Source: Annona cherimola
Lineage: Eukaryota > Streptophyta > Magnoliopsida > Magnoliales > Annonaceae
NCBI GenBank assembly: GCA_030490835.1
Contig: CM059974.1
Location: 6,207,501-6,271,500, forward strand
DNA: 64,000 nucleotides
Direction: 5' to 3'
The notes under the pieces are model-generated. The model was not told where the DNA came from and ran no database searches. It saw nothing but the letters and a program-made list of their open reading frames with translations. The number at the start of each line of letters is the position of its first letter. The first letter of the stretch is position 1. Positions 9,309 to 21,200 of this stretch are shown here, piece by piece. A program made the position numbers and the translations under genes.

Positions 9309-12300
9309 ATCGTGTTTCGAATGAACACGGTCATCAGGGCATCACTGAGGTGTTACATAAAATTTTTTAACCTGATAGATCTTTGATCAGACCTATGCTC
9401 ATGATAATGTCAGCCAGTGAAAATGCATTTGGCAGTACTGCAGAATCCGTGCCCCAAACTACCCAGTCCAGGGAAGGCCTGGCAGAATATTAGGCAGGTT
9501 AAAGTCCCACTTTCTTGACATTGTAGTTTTTTTCGTATCCTACTGACACCTCTCCATCGTTAGAAAACACTATCTCTGTCAATGAGACGTGTTTGGCAAA
9601 TGTCTGCTACTCCCTGGAAAATTTAGAAGATGGATTGGAAAACTTTAAGGGAGCAATCAAAATGCTAACTACTGGTGATTGGATTCCAATGACTAACATA
9701 AATTGGATCAAGATTCCGTTCGCGGTCAGGTAATCCATTGGCAATTGTTTTTCCCACTTCTTCCTGCTCAATTTGACTATGAGTTGACATCTTAACTACT
9801 ACTAACCACCCTACTTTTTCCATTATTTATTATCATCCTCCAATCATTTTCTCATATCTTTCCATACAACTACTTATCTATTCCCACTTTATTCTCAATT
9901 TACTCCAACAATATCATATCGTTTTCTTACTTCTCAAAATCTATCCCATTCCTGCCAATTACTTCTTCCAAAATGCACCCTAAATTTAAAATTTTTATCC
10001 CAGATGGATTGATTGGAATGGAAGGGTTGAGAGGAACACATTTCCTATATCATTCACCATAAAGAATCACTTGAACATAAAAATCACTATTGAGAACAGA
10101 TTAGGAAGAACGTGTGTTCAATGAGTCATAAATGGACTGGCCGATATTTCCCTAAGTTGATCCGTAAGTGGACCATCCTATTGAATAGGGTAGGTGAGTA
10201 AAGCATCCATGTATCCAATGGATTATCATCCATCCAGTTGTATGTAAGCTTTTTGTACATGTATGCATGTAGATAGTGATGTCCTTTTGCACAAGGTGGT
10301 TCTTGTGGTTGCACAAGCCTGATGGATAGGGTTGATGTTACTTGTGCATGACTCTTTTGAGATTATCTGATGGGTAGTTGACTACTTAATGCACAACAAG
10401 TTGCATTTGAACATTCCTGTTATACATGTGAATATGAAAATTTTGATATTGTCACACTAAGTGTTGTTGCATCTTGGTGTCGCTCTATAGGATAAAATGA
10501 GGTACATCTTGAGTCTATGGATTTTTTTGAAAGCTCTAGAAAATGTAAGTGCATTTTGCATCCAATATTTAACATCCACTGACAACAGTATCTGAGATGA
10601 TTTTTGTTGTCTTTTTGGAATTTCAGTTGTGTTTCTAGTTATGGTCACTACTGGGAACCTTTTACGGATTAACAATTTTTCAATATGAACACAGTGAAAA
10701 TCATTCTTTTGATGTATCTGCACTTCTTTACGCCATTCCTGATGTAGTTCTACTTAAGCCTGCCTTGTCACTTGCAATTCTTGCTTTGTGTTCGGCAACT
10801 TTGAATGTGATGACTTCAAATGATGTTAGCATGTTATTCTTGCAGTGCAGACAAATGTGTGATGGCTTCATCTGGTTTCCAGGCTGATGTGAAAGCTCTT
10901 CAAAAGAACTTGGCGGCTAGGCACTTGGTAAGTGGTTCTTAGAAGTAATAATAACTTTGTTATGTTTGAATAACAATTTCACACTGTTAAAATGGTGAAT
11001 GGTGATGAATGCATGCTTCAAAAAACCCTTCGACAATGCTTTATCAAGTTTACAATATAGGGAGGTTGAGATTCTCATGCGGATGGATATCAAATGTACA
11101 ATTTAGGGAAGTTGGCATTCTATTAAACTCTTTTTATTCTTGTTCTTTTTATTGATTGCTTGTGGTTCCTTGACAATATATTTAATGAATTGCCAAAGCA
11201 AATACGTGAATACAGTTCAATTAATTGTGTAGATTGCATGGTCTTCTCCCAATACCTTTCTCAAATTTGGAGAAGGCGTGACTGATAATATGAAAATGGC
11301 TGTACTTTCTTTCTGATAGACTGGCGATCTAGTTGATATTCAACTATGGGCAGTTACTCTATTGTGTCCATATTCTGGTCCATAGTTGAGAAAAACTTGC
11401 TGGCAGCACTCCAAATATTCATTGGATGAAAGAACCTACATAACTGCCTTGTGGGAGGATACTTGTGTCAAGTGATTGAGGACCTGATGCCTGTGTTGAA
11501 AAGAAATAAAAATGAGGAATCTGTAGATGTTTTTGTTGCCTATTTAGTCTGGTTGTTTTGTCATTTGAAAGCAATTGGATGTTGAGGAAGTTTTCAGTCA
11601 AATCTTACTGTTATAAAGGTCGGTCAGGAATCATCACATTCCTTTAGTTTGTTGAAACACAAGGGTCCTGTTCACAGATGTTCTATTTTCTTTCTTTCTT
11701 TCTTTTTTATTTTTATTTTTATTCTCATAACACAGATGTTCTCTGTCAAACTGGGCTTTTGAGATGAATCAAACACACACACATACACACAAGGCTTTTG
11801 AGAGTGATCAATCCAACCTGCTCTACAGATATGGTAGTTGAACTCATTGTGTTTCTATAGATATTCAATTCGGAATTTGTGGCCTATCTAGATAAACTGA
11901 TTTCGCTTCATATTATCTCTGTCTGATTTATTGTTTTGTGCTTTTTGTCGCATGACTGTGGGTGTACATGGTTAACCTATCTGGTGTCTATTATTCTGGT
12001 CTGTTTAGACCCATAACTCCATTTTGTAGTGTTTGTACTATATCTTATGTTTGGTCTACTTACCATGTGGATGTCTCACCAAAACTTATTTTTCCCTCTC
12101 ATGCCCTAAATCCATGCCATTGGCTACTGGTAATCATCAGTCTGCAGTGTTGGCTTGCTAACTTCCAGTGGTTTCCTGTTAATTTCCTTTTTGATGCAGC
12201 TATATCAGCATCAGCATAATAAGCAAATAAGCTGCCCTGCTATGGGTCAACTCCTCTCCAATACTCTTTACTACAAGCGTTTCTTCCCATACTATGCTTT

Positions 12301-13336
12301 TAATGTATTAGGCGGCCTTGATAATGAAGGTAAAGATGCATCAGGTTTATGATATCAAACATTGGTTCATTCTAATTGCTGCCTGTCCTTTAAACTTTTA
12401 CATTTCAGGAAAGGGCTGTGTCTTTACATATGATGCTGTTGGGTCATATGAGAGAGTTGGTTATAGTGCCCAAGGGTCTGGTGCAACCCTTATCATGCCT
12501 GTCTTGGATAACCAACTGAAATCTCCAAGCCCCCTTCTGTTACCAGCTAAGGTGAAGTTTCCCACTTTTATTTGCTTGATTGACCACAAACTGGAACATT
12601 GCATTCAGAAGCCTTAATCTTGGATTTTTTTTTTTTTTTTTGCAGGATGCAGTGACTCCACTGTCAGAATCTGAAGCAGTTGATATGGTTAAGGATGTGT
12701 TTGCTTCTGCAGCCGAAAGGGATATCTACACTGTGAGTTTTTTTTACTACATATTTTTATTGTCTTTCAGCAAAGATGAAGCAGCGTAACCATTGCTTGC
12801 TGTATTCACCAATCACATTTAACATATAAGTTAGCCTATTTGGACAGGAGTTGCAAGCATTTTATTTTGGGCTCCATAAATTGGGGAATGCTGAAGGGTC
12901 CAGCAATGGTAAAAGTTGTCACTATATGACCTGGAGGTCACAGGTTTAAGTTGTGGAGGCAACCTCTTACTTTGCAATGGTTGTGTGCTATAGCCCTAAA
13001 GTTGTTCAACCCTTTCTAGGACCCCGCGCATGTCGGGATGTTAATGCACCGGGCTATGAATGCCCTAGGTCTTCTCCAATATGGAAAACTCTGGCCACCC
13101 ACCCATTGTCTATGTTGGGCTCTTGCTGCTTTTGTTTTGTCTGTTCGTAGACCATCATCCAAGTTGTAATTTGCTGCTAAACAAATTGTGAGGTTCATAT
13201 TCTTTTATCAGAAGCCTTCCCCTTTGATTTTGCTGTCTAATTTTTCCTGATTATAATGCAGGGAGATAGGGTGGAAATAGTTGTCGTAAATGCAGCAGGC
13301 ATCCGGAGAGAGTACACAGAACTTAGGAAGGACTAG
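8910..13336 (+). CDS. PBF1: 20S proteasome subunit beta-6 (beta type-1)
   Basis: Seven exons join in frame: 8910-8959, 9051-9158, 10846-10927, 12200-12329, 12409-12551, 12646-12732 and 13262-13336, giving 224 aa, matching the plant beta-6 length. The protein begins [17 protein letters not shown], a plant PBF1 hallmark, followed by [18 protein letters not shown], the N-terminal nucleophile-fold strand of proteasome beta subunits, then [21 protein letters not shown] and a C-terminal REYTELRKD. By family it is a structural, non-catalytic subunit of the inner beta ring of the 20S core in cytosol and nucleus. Intron 2 (9159-10845) is the largest, holds a 31-base G run and uses the unusual donor GTACGG. 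Intron 6 carries an Au-type SINE. No frameshift or stop interrupts it, so it looks functional. Confidence 0.96.
9277..9307 (+). repeat. Poly-G tract (31 G) in PBF1 intron 2
   Basis: Thirty-one consecutive G on the plus strand, about 120 bp downstream of the exon 2 donor. It is expected to form G-quadruplex structures in DNA and in the pre-mRNA. Its length may also be misassembled or mis-sequenced. Confidence 0.9.
9731..9985. repeat. Possible degenerate MITE in PBF1 intron 2
   Basis: The stretch shares the C/T-rich short-phrase style of family A interiors (ATCATTTTCTCATATCTTTC, CATACAACTAC) and ends TGCACCC before TAA. The left end could not be placed, so this is only a likely remnant. Confidence 0.35.
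12896..13067 (+). mobile_element. Au-type SINE in PBF1 intron 6
   Basis: The order of blocks matches the widespread angiosperm Au SINE: AAAAGTTGTC, TGACCTGGAGGTCACAGG, CAACCTCTTAC, GACCCCGCGCATGTCGGGA, then TTAATGCACCGGGCT. The tRNA-like B box region is decayed (GGTTTAAGTTG in place of GGTTCGA). It lies in sense orientation between exons 6 and 7. Both ends are approximate; no target-site duplication was found. Confidence 0.85.
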
Positions 13337-13548
13337 TCATCTTACTACGTGCTCCTGCTAAATGAGGATTACTCCCCTGAAGCATGACATCATTACTGTC
13401 ATCATGGACGTTGTTAACTATTGCAAGATTATTGTCCTTTGCTGTGCCTGTTAGATTTCGGAAGTGATTCACATGGAACAGTTTCTTCCGTTGCTTTCTA
13501 TTGCTCCAAAATACAGGCCTCACATTTACTGTGGAGTTGAAATTGGAA

Positions 13549-13710
13549 TTTTTTTTTTTTTTTTTTTGATTTGCCAGAGCACCCCGCTCAATGGCAACCG
13601 CTGGAGCCAGAGCACCCCGCTCAATGGCATCCGCTGGAGATGGGACTTGAATCCCGGTCGGTGGGCACGAAACCCACACGCGAAACCAACTGCCCTATGG
13701 GCAGGTTCGC
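13549..13710 (-). mobile_element. tRNA-derived SINE, minus strand, with 10 bp target-site duplication
   Basis: Read on the minus strand, it starts with a tRNA-like head: an A box (TAGGGCAGTTGG) and a B box (GGGATTCAAGTCCC). It ends in an A tract (T run at 13549-13567 on the plus strand). The perfect direct repeat GAAATTGGAA flanks it at 13539-13548 and 13711-13720. The body contains a 33 bp tandem duplication (13573-13605 and 13606-13638). It sits about 210 bp after the PBF1 stop codon, probably in or just beyond the 3' UTR, antisense to the gene. Confidence 0.88.
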
Positions 13711-13720
13711 GAAATTGGAA

Positions 13721-15239
13721 ATTGGAATGCGAGCATGTTGCATGTTCTACAGTTCATCTTTTAAGAGGATCGTGTCCTTAGTAAATCATTGGGCTAATGC
13801 TATATTTGCCAGAAAGGGGTCCTTGCCCTTAATAGATTTAACCAAAACGGGAACAGTTTAATGCAAGAGCGGTTCATTCGAAAACACAGACCATCAGTCT
13901 CCCAAGCATGCAGTGGCTTCGGGATGCTGGGCTTGGCTTGGCTTGCCAACAGTCTACTTGACTGAGATGAATGGCATCTATAATATGGATGAATGTTCGA
14001 ATATGCCAGTATGCATCCTAGCCGCTGGTAATTAACGAATCTTCTTGTCTTTGACTGCGCATGGATGGGAAAATATAGCTTCTATCGGTTTTTTGGCGTA
14101 TATTTCCAGCAAGGCATGTAAGCAGTTCCCTGGTTGAAGGTTCCACGGTTTGGCAGAGATCGTTGTTGGCAGTTGGTCCTGTCCCCCCCGCATTCAGTTG
14201 GAAGTGCTGGAAAAATGTCGAATTAGTTTTGAAGCACGATATGGTTTTCGCCGTTATCAAGAGTGATGGAGGAAAATTTTCCTTTTTTATCTTCTCATTT
14301 ATTAGATGCGGAACTCGTCTACCTCCAAACTAATAATAATTAAAATGAAATTTCTACATGGTCTTTATTAATTATTATGCTTTCTTTACCAACATCATTT
14401 TACAATTATTTTACAATTTTCAATTCCTCCCCTTTTTATGCCCTTAACTTCGAACCAAACAGAGTGGCGCACATTTTCGTTTACCATTTTTTAAAAATAG
14501 ACTTCTAAAGTATGATATTTGTCCACTTTACCAGTCCCAAGTCCCAACAATGTCACTTTCTTCATTATTTATATTTTATTCCAAGTATCTACTTTAACCT
14601 AACTTCTCATCAAGCCTGCACTCTATTTACTTTGCTGGCTGATAATATCATCCTTTTTATTTCTTCTTCTATCTCCTTCCTCGATCACTGAAACGAACCT
14701 AAATCAGTGGCTGAGACTCAAAATGTGGACGCTGTCTAATATCGTCAGGAATACTAAGGAGTGTTTGGATGAAAAGCCACGTGAAGTAAACGAAAATAAA
14801 AAATATAAATGATAAGAAAAAATATTAATTATATAAGATGACAGCTAATGTATGGTCATTGCAAATGAGCAGGCAAATAACTATGAGATCAATCAATTTC
14901 TTTTTTTTTGATGGGATCATTGAAACTGCATCTACTTATGTTGAGTCGTTGACGAACTTGTGTGCGGCAGTGCTAGCTGTTTCCCTCCAAATAATTTGGG
15001 TAGAATCTAGAATGAGAGTGGGCGGACCTAGCAAATATTTCTGCTCTACGTGGCGGAAGCGACGTCCCCGTCTCTGTTCCTCCCAAGGCAAGGCGGGGGC
15101 AGGAAGAAGAAATGATATTTTGACTGCCTTCCCTGGGACTGAGAGCTTCTTCAACAAGCCATAACGCACAAACTTGATTTCCCCCTCGTCCCTTTCATCT
15201 TTTGGCTCCGTTCCAACCGCCTCTCGAATCTCTTTTCAC
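13721..15239. other. PBF1-KU80 intergenic region
   Basis: It contains the remainder of the PBF1 3' region and the KU80 upstream region. The last 250 bp before the KU80 ATG are GC-richer (CCCCGTCTCTG, CAAGGCGGGGG), as in a TATA-less housekeeping promoter, though no specific element is certain. No other gene is supported; short frames on both strands lack family resemblance. Confidence 0.5.
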
Positions 15240-18200
15240 ATGGCTCGAAACAAGGTACGCCGCGCCCTCCAGACTTCCCCAATCGCCGACCCTTCAGAAT
15301 GCTGCATGGACCAGATAGTCCTTAGCCGTCTGATTTTGGTCCTGCCAGATGAGTCTGTGTCACCGTGTAATAACTGTAGTACTGAATGAGATCGGCCCTT
15401 ACCCAGCCTGAGGGGCATGAGGTTCATGAGGTTCAAGAGGTTCAAATGACTTGTCTATCAACTTGGTTTTTTCACCACTTTAAAATCAAGGAACACAAAT
15501 TCATCAAAACTGGACTTATATTAGATTCAATGGAATATGAACATGAGGCAAACCAAGACTTACATATGGAGTGCAATAAAAAAAAAAGGAAAAAAAAAGA
15601 AAAAGACTTACGTATGGAGACTTGGAAATTTACAAGAGACATCATCTTCTGTCTTTAATTTACAGGAAGCATTGGTTTTGCTTCTTGATGTTAGCCCTTC
15701 TATGCACGACCTTCTTCCAGAGGTTGAAAAAGTCTGCTCCATACTTGTAGAAAAGAAGGCAAGTATTTCTTGTTGAATAAGTAGACCACTTGTCTGTTTT
15801 CTTTTCTTCTTCACCTCCTCCTTTTTGGTTGAGCTGGTGCACGAACAGATCCCTCTCCTCTGTCTTTCTCTCTCTCCGTTGTTTACCAAAACATGGTTGA
15901 TGCTATTGAGAGATCACAGAGAAGTGTCCGAGGTGCGCATGAAATTAATCTTTCCTTGTCCTATAATATCTTATACTTTCTTTTCTTTGCAGCTAATTTA
16001 TAACAGGACTGATGAAGTAGGCATAGTTCTATTTGGAACCGAAGGTGCATTTTTGATTTCTGGAGATAGCTTCATTCTTGAACATGAAAGATATTTCAGC
16101 TTCATGCTTGAACATGAAAGATATTTCAATTAATAAAATTTGCTTTGATTACTTGTTTCTCTGTAAATTTTAGGAAACAGAATATGAGCAACACCCTGCA
16201 GTGTCTCAGGTAGATTATGCCAGCAGCTTGCATTATATATATATGCGCATTATTTAAATAAATCTCATCCAACCAAAAGGGGGGAAAGGAATGAATGCAA
16301 AATTCGGATGAAGCATAGTGTTCATTCTGTATTTGCATTAAAGCTTCAATAAGTAAGTTATGAACTAAATGGAAGGAGATGCCGTACTATATAAGGGATG
16401 AAGTCACCTGGGTTGCACTTGGATGGTATGAAATATTACTAACGTGAATGTAAAAAGGATGTACGCTGCCTTACAAAGATAGGGGGTGTCACTTCCATGG
16501 TAAGATGTACACGGCCACCTCATTTCATAAATGTATTGGTCACTGGAAAACTTTATTCATGCATGCTGCCTTACCTCATTTCATAGATGTACTGTTCACT
16601 GAAAAACTTTATTCATTTATGCTACCTTACCTCATTTCATAGAGATGTAATTTCCATGAATTGAATTTATCATGCTAAGGGTGGAAGCGGCAAGTCTTAC
16701 CATTGAACTGGATGATGCCCTTAAAGCCTGTTCATGACCAGAGTAAAGAAACATGGGCTCACCCCTAAACGTCGATGAAAACTCATAATAAGGCTGAAAA
16801 ATACATGGGCTTACTCCTGAACTTTGATAGGAACTCATAATTGAGTCCTTGCTTCTCGCTTCATGATCTTCACACCGGCCATAACTCTCTTATACACTTC
16901 CTTAATTATCCCAAAATATTAGTAAATTTTCGCAAATTTTTATGCAAATTTTCACTTTTAAAATTTTACATATTAATGCCCAGAGGACCCTATCATATAC
17001 TTTTTCCCTAGTCGCTAAAACTATATTTTGCTTCTTTTATATCTCCATTTTATTTCGGAGGAGCTTAGCTTATGATATTAAGTAAATCATATTGTCACAA
17101 GCGAGCCGTTTTATGTGGGCGACAAAGCATTAATAGTTATTACCTTGCACCAAGATATTATTTTTTAAGATTGAGAGACAAGCGATCGAGTGGCTGCATG
17201 ATTTACCCATTACCTGGACAACTGAGATGGAAAACTAGAAGCGTGCTTGATGTGTACAAACCTGGAAACATTAATAGGCTTCCATCCCATGCATAGCAGA
17301 ACAGTGAGTTTAAAAAAAATCCACTTCCTCTTTACTCTTTTTGGAGAACTTCATTATCATTATTTCTTCCCTTACACCTAATATGAGCAATTGATGCATA
17401 TATAGATACGTATTCTTGTAATGCAAATGATATGCTTGGTGATTATGCTGGCCACTATTCTCTTAGCCATTCATCAGTTATCTGACCCTTTACTGTTGGA
17501 ATTCTCAGAGACTCACAATGATCTGACAGAGGAAGTGGGTGGGTATGAACATGTGGCTGTTTTACGACAAATCAAAGTTGTGGATAGTGATACAATTGAT
17601 GCTTTACAAAAGCTTCCCAGAGGAACTGCTTGTGGTGATTGTATCCTAGATCTCATGTCACTTGACTGCTTTGAATATTCCAGTTTCTGTTAAAATGGAA
17701 AGAGAGAGAGAGGAAAAACAAAAAAAAAAAAAAGAGAGAGAGGAAGAAAGATTTAATGGGTTCCTATTTTGCATCTTACTCCAGAAACTGAACAAGCGCT
17801 TATTTTCTGCTTTGCATCACCATTCATCTACTTCGTGAACTTTCTGTTCTTGCTATATCTAGTAGGGTTTTCCCCCAGGTTTTCTAATATTAGTATTTGG
17901 AAAAGCTGCAAACCAAAACTTGAATTTTTGGTAATTTTTATTCTGTACCAGAAGATTTCTCTACATTCAATAGTATGCTATTAATAGAAATTTATAGTTG
18001 ACTAAACTTCTTGTAGAACAGACTTTTATATTCTAAATAGTACCTTCTCTTGTTTCAATTATTTCGGAGGATGATCAGAATTCTTCTGGCCATCCACATC
18101 CTTTTGTGGCAACACTTGAAATTTTCACATCCCGACAGCTTTTGCTAGTTGATTCTGTGAATGCTCAAAGTGATTTAAGATTGGCTTGTTTGTTGAATTC

Positions 18201-21200
18201 TCTCAATCACCATCTTAACAAGATCCATGTAGCAATCATTATTCCTTGAATTACTGGTTTTCTGTTCAGACTGGTAGAAATCAGTCAGGTTTTTTTCCAT
18301 AAAAAGCAAATAGTCAAAGGGTCTGTCCTGACTCATTTGCTATAACTTATTAATCACAAAGATTGAGCTAATGCATGTAGTCAGAGAGGTGCCTTTTTAA
18401 TAATTAAAACAACTTCCATTGGCTCAATGTTTCATTTTTTTTATTTTTATTTTTTACTATCATCTTCATATTTTGTTCTTCTCTCTCTCTTGTTCCTTTT
18501 TTTTTTCTTTTCAAATAAGGGGAAAAAATCCATATTGAGCAGTTCTACCACAGCTGTACCACCTGAAGGCTGGTTGAAAAGCATCTAACATTTTGTGCTT
18601 CTCTTCCTTCCTCCTTGTCTTGATTCCACTATCATTGTTGACTCATGCCACAACTCAGTAGGCTGGAATTATTTCTTCCCTGTCTCTGTGATCAATTCCT
18701 TGACAACTTTGCTAGTTATGGATGCCATTGTAGTTGGAATGGATTTGTTGATAAAGAAATTTGGAACGTCAAGTAAGGGCAAGCAACGCCTGTGTCTCAT
18801 AACCAGTGCAAAGGATCCAATAAAAGAACCATATGATGGAACAAAAGAAGACCAGATTGATACCATTTCTGATCAGATGAAGTCCCATGGCATGAGATTG
18901 GATTGTGTAGTTGTGAGAGGAAAGTTCGAAGGAACTGCAGATCATAAGATAATGGACGAGAATGATCATCTACTGAATCAATTTTCAAAGAAAACAATTT
19001 CAAAAGCAGTTCATGTTGATAGCCCAACTTCATTGCGTGGCGCTATTAGAACCCGTAATATTAATCCTGTTACTATATATAGGGGTGATCTTGAGCTATG
19101 TCCATCAGTGAAGATCAAGGTGAGGTTGAGTTTCTTCCTTTTCAGAAAGCTAAGTGCAATGAGTTTGATATGTTGTTGGATGTTATGTATATACTTATAT
19201 GGACCTGTAATACCTCTGTTTCTGTGAATGTTCATGTAACATCTATATTTTTTTGTAATTTGGCCCGTAGGGGTTAAATACAAATTTACTTCTTTTTCTT
19301 GTATATCATATTCATTAATGTTCATGTCAAGTAGGTTGCCTCGTGCATTTTTTTGTGTATATATCTATATATAAATTTGTTTTCTTATCAATTTTATGTG
19401 AGCCCAAGTGTATTTACTTCAAATGCCAAAATTTTGCCATTCTTGTATATATATATATTTTTTTTACAAATTTGAACAAATAAAATTTTTTATAACGGAA
19501 AATTTTTTATTTTCGAAAATTTGTAAAAATATATATACAAGAATTTTAAAATGGTAAATTTGGTATATGAACTAAATACACTTGTGTCCACAAAATAATG
19601 AAAAGGAAACAAAAAATATATATAATATATGAGGTTGTTACTTAACTAAGTAACCACCCATTTTATGGGATCATTATCCTAAATTTTAAGGATCCATCAT
19701 ACGAAGTAGACCATCTTTACTATTATCACATGATCTGAGCGTCATTTATCCATTATCTTTACCAAGTAGACCCACTTTGAAATTGCCACATGATGCAAGC
19801 TACATTCTCATGTAGGTATCTGTCTTCGAATGCTTCTATATCATCCATCATTTAGTTGAGAATTGAGATATCAGTTCTAGATGATTCTATCCAAGAAACC
19901 TTTTGGTACTCGCTTATCTGTTTCCAATTCAGGTATGGGTTTACAAGAAAACAAGTGAAGAGAAGTTCCCAACACTAAAGAAATATTCTGATAAAGCACC
20001 TTCCAGTGATAGATTTGCAACTCATGAAGTCAAGACTGACACTGAATACAGAAGTTTGGAAGATTCTAACAAAGTTATACCCCCAGAACAAAGGATTAAG
20101 GGCTATTGTTATGGCCCTCAAGTGGTCCCCATTTCATCTGCAGAATGGGAGGCTGTAAAGTTCAGACCAGAAAAAAGTGTGAAGCTTTTAGGGTTCACAG
20201 ATGTCTCTAACATCTTGCGGTAATCTGATTCCTTCATCTTGGTTGGATCCTTGGCACAATTGATGCTTAAGCTTTCTGCTTTTGCAGTTGTTTGGAATAA
20301 AGCTTAGATGACAACAACCAAAATGTAGAAATCACTGAATTAATCTGTTATTGGGATGATACCCCTGCCTATATGCAATTTCTGGTCATTGAAAAAATGT
20401 TTTTCTCTGATTGTTTGAAGGCATTACTACATGAAAGATGTGAATGTCTTCATTCCTGAACCGGGTAATACAAAAGCCATTCTTGCTGTTTCTTCATTGG
20501 CAAGAGCAATGAAAGAGATGAACAAGGTTGCAATCTTGTGCTGTGTATGGAAGCAACGGCAAGGAAATGTTGTCATTGGAGTGCTGACCCCAAATTTATC
20601 TACCATGCATAACATTGTAAGCCCTATCCTGTAATGTTTGTTGGTTTGTTCTTTTCTCATACTTGTTCAGCAAAGATATTTATACGAAGGTTTTGTTGGG
20701 CTTCCAGCCAGATTCATTTTACTTCAATGTACTTCCTTTTGCTGAGGATGTTCGAGAGTTTCAATTTCCATCTTTTAGCAATTTCCCCTCATCGTGGCTT
20801 CCAAACGATCAACAGCAAGAGGCAGCAGACAACCTTGTCCGGATGCTTGATCTTGCACCTGCTGGAACTGAGGAAGTTCTGCAGCCTGATTTTACCCCAA
20901 ATCCTGTCCTGGAGGTTAGACTTATTCTATGAAATTTCTGCTGTCTATTATTCTCACTTTTTATACATGATACATGGGTGCTTCCTTGGTCTGCATGATG
21001 ATGATCATCAACATAAACTATTTTCCACCTATATGGGGTCAGGTGCATGGATCTACGCCATTCTTTATGATCATGAATTATATGTTTTTAATAAACTCGA
21101 ATATCTTCATGTCTTGTTTAATTACTTATTTGCACATTTTTTGGGTACTTGGTATACATGATGCATGGGTGCTTCCTTGGTTTGTGTGATGATGATCATC

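Noticed and set aside
15895..15940. ATG-containing frame upstream of KU80 exon 3 followed by a GT
   Set aside because: The known family sequence runs directly from VEKK to LIYNRTDEVG, and the extra piece has no counterpart.
16174..16209. Possible extra KU80 exon (reads ETEYEQHPAVSQ between AG and GT)
   Set aside because: Joining it to the preceding exon, which ends one base into a codon, gives a stop after a few residues, whereas skipping to 17509 restores the conserved FGTEETHNDLTEEVGG sequence.
20634..21161. 175-codon frame in the KU80 region
   Set aside because: It is a shadow frame crossing exon 8 and the LINE tail repeats in intron 8.
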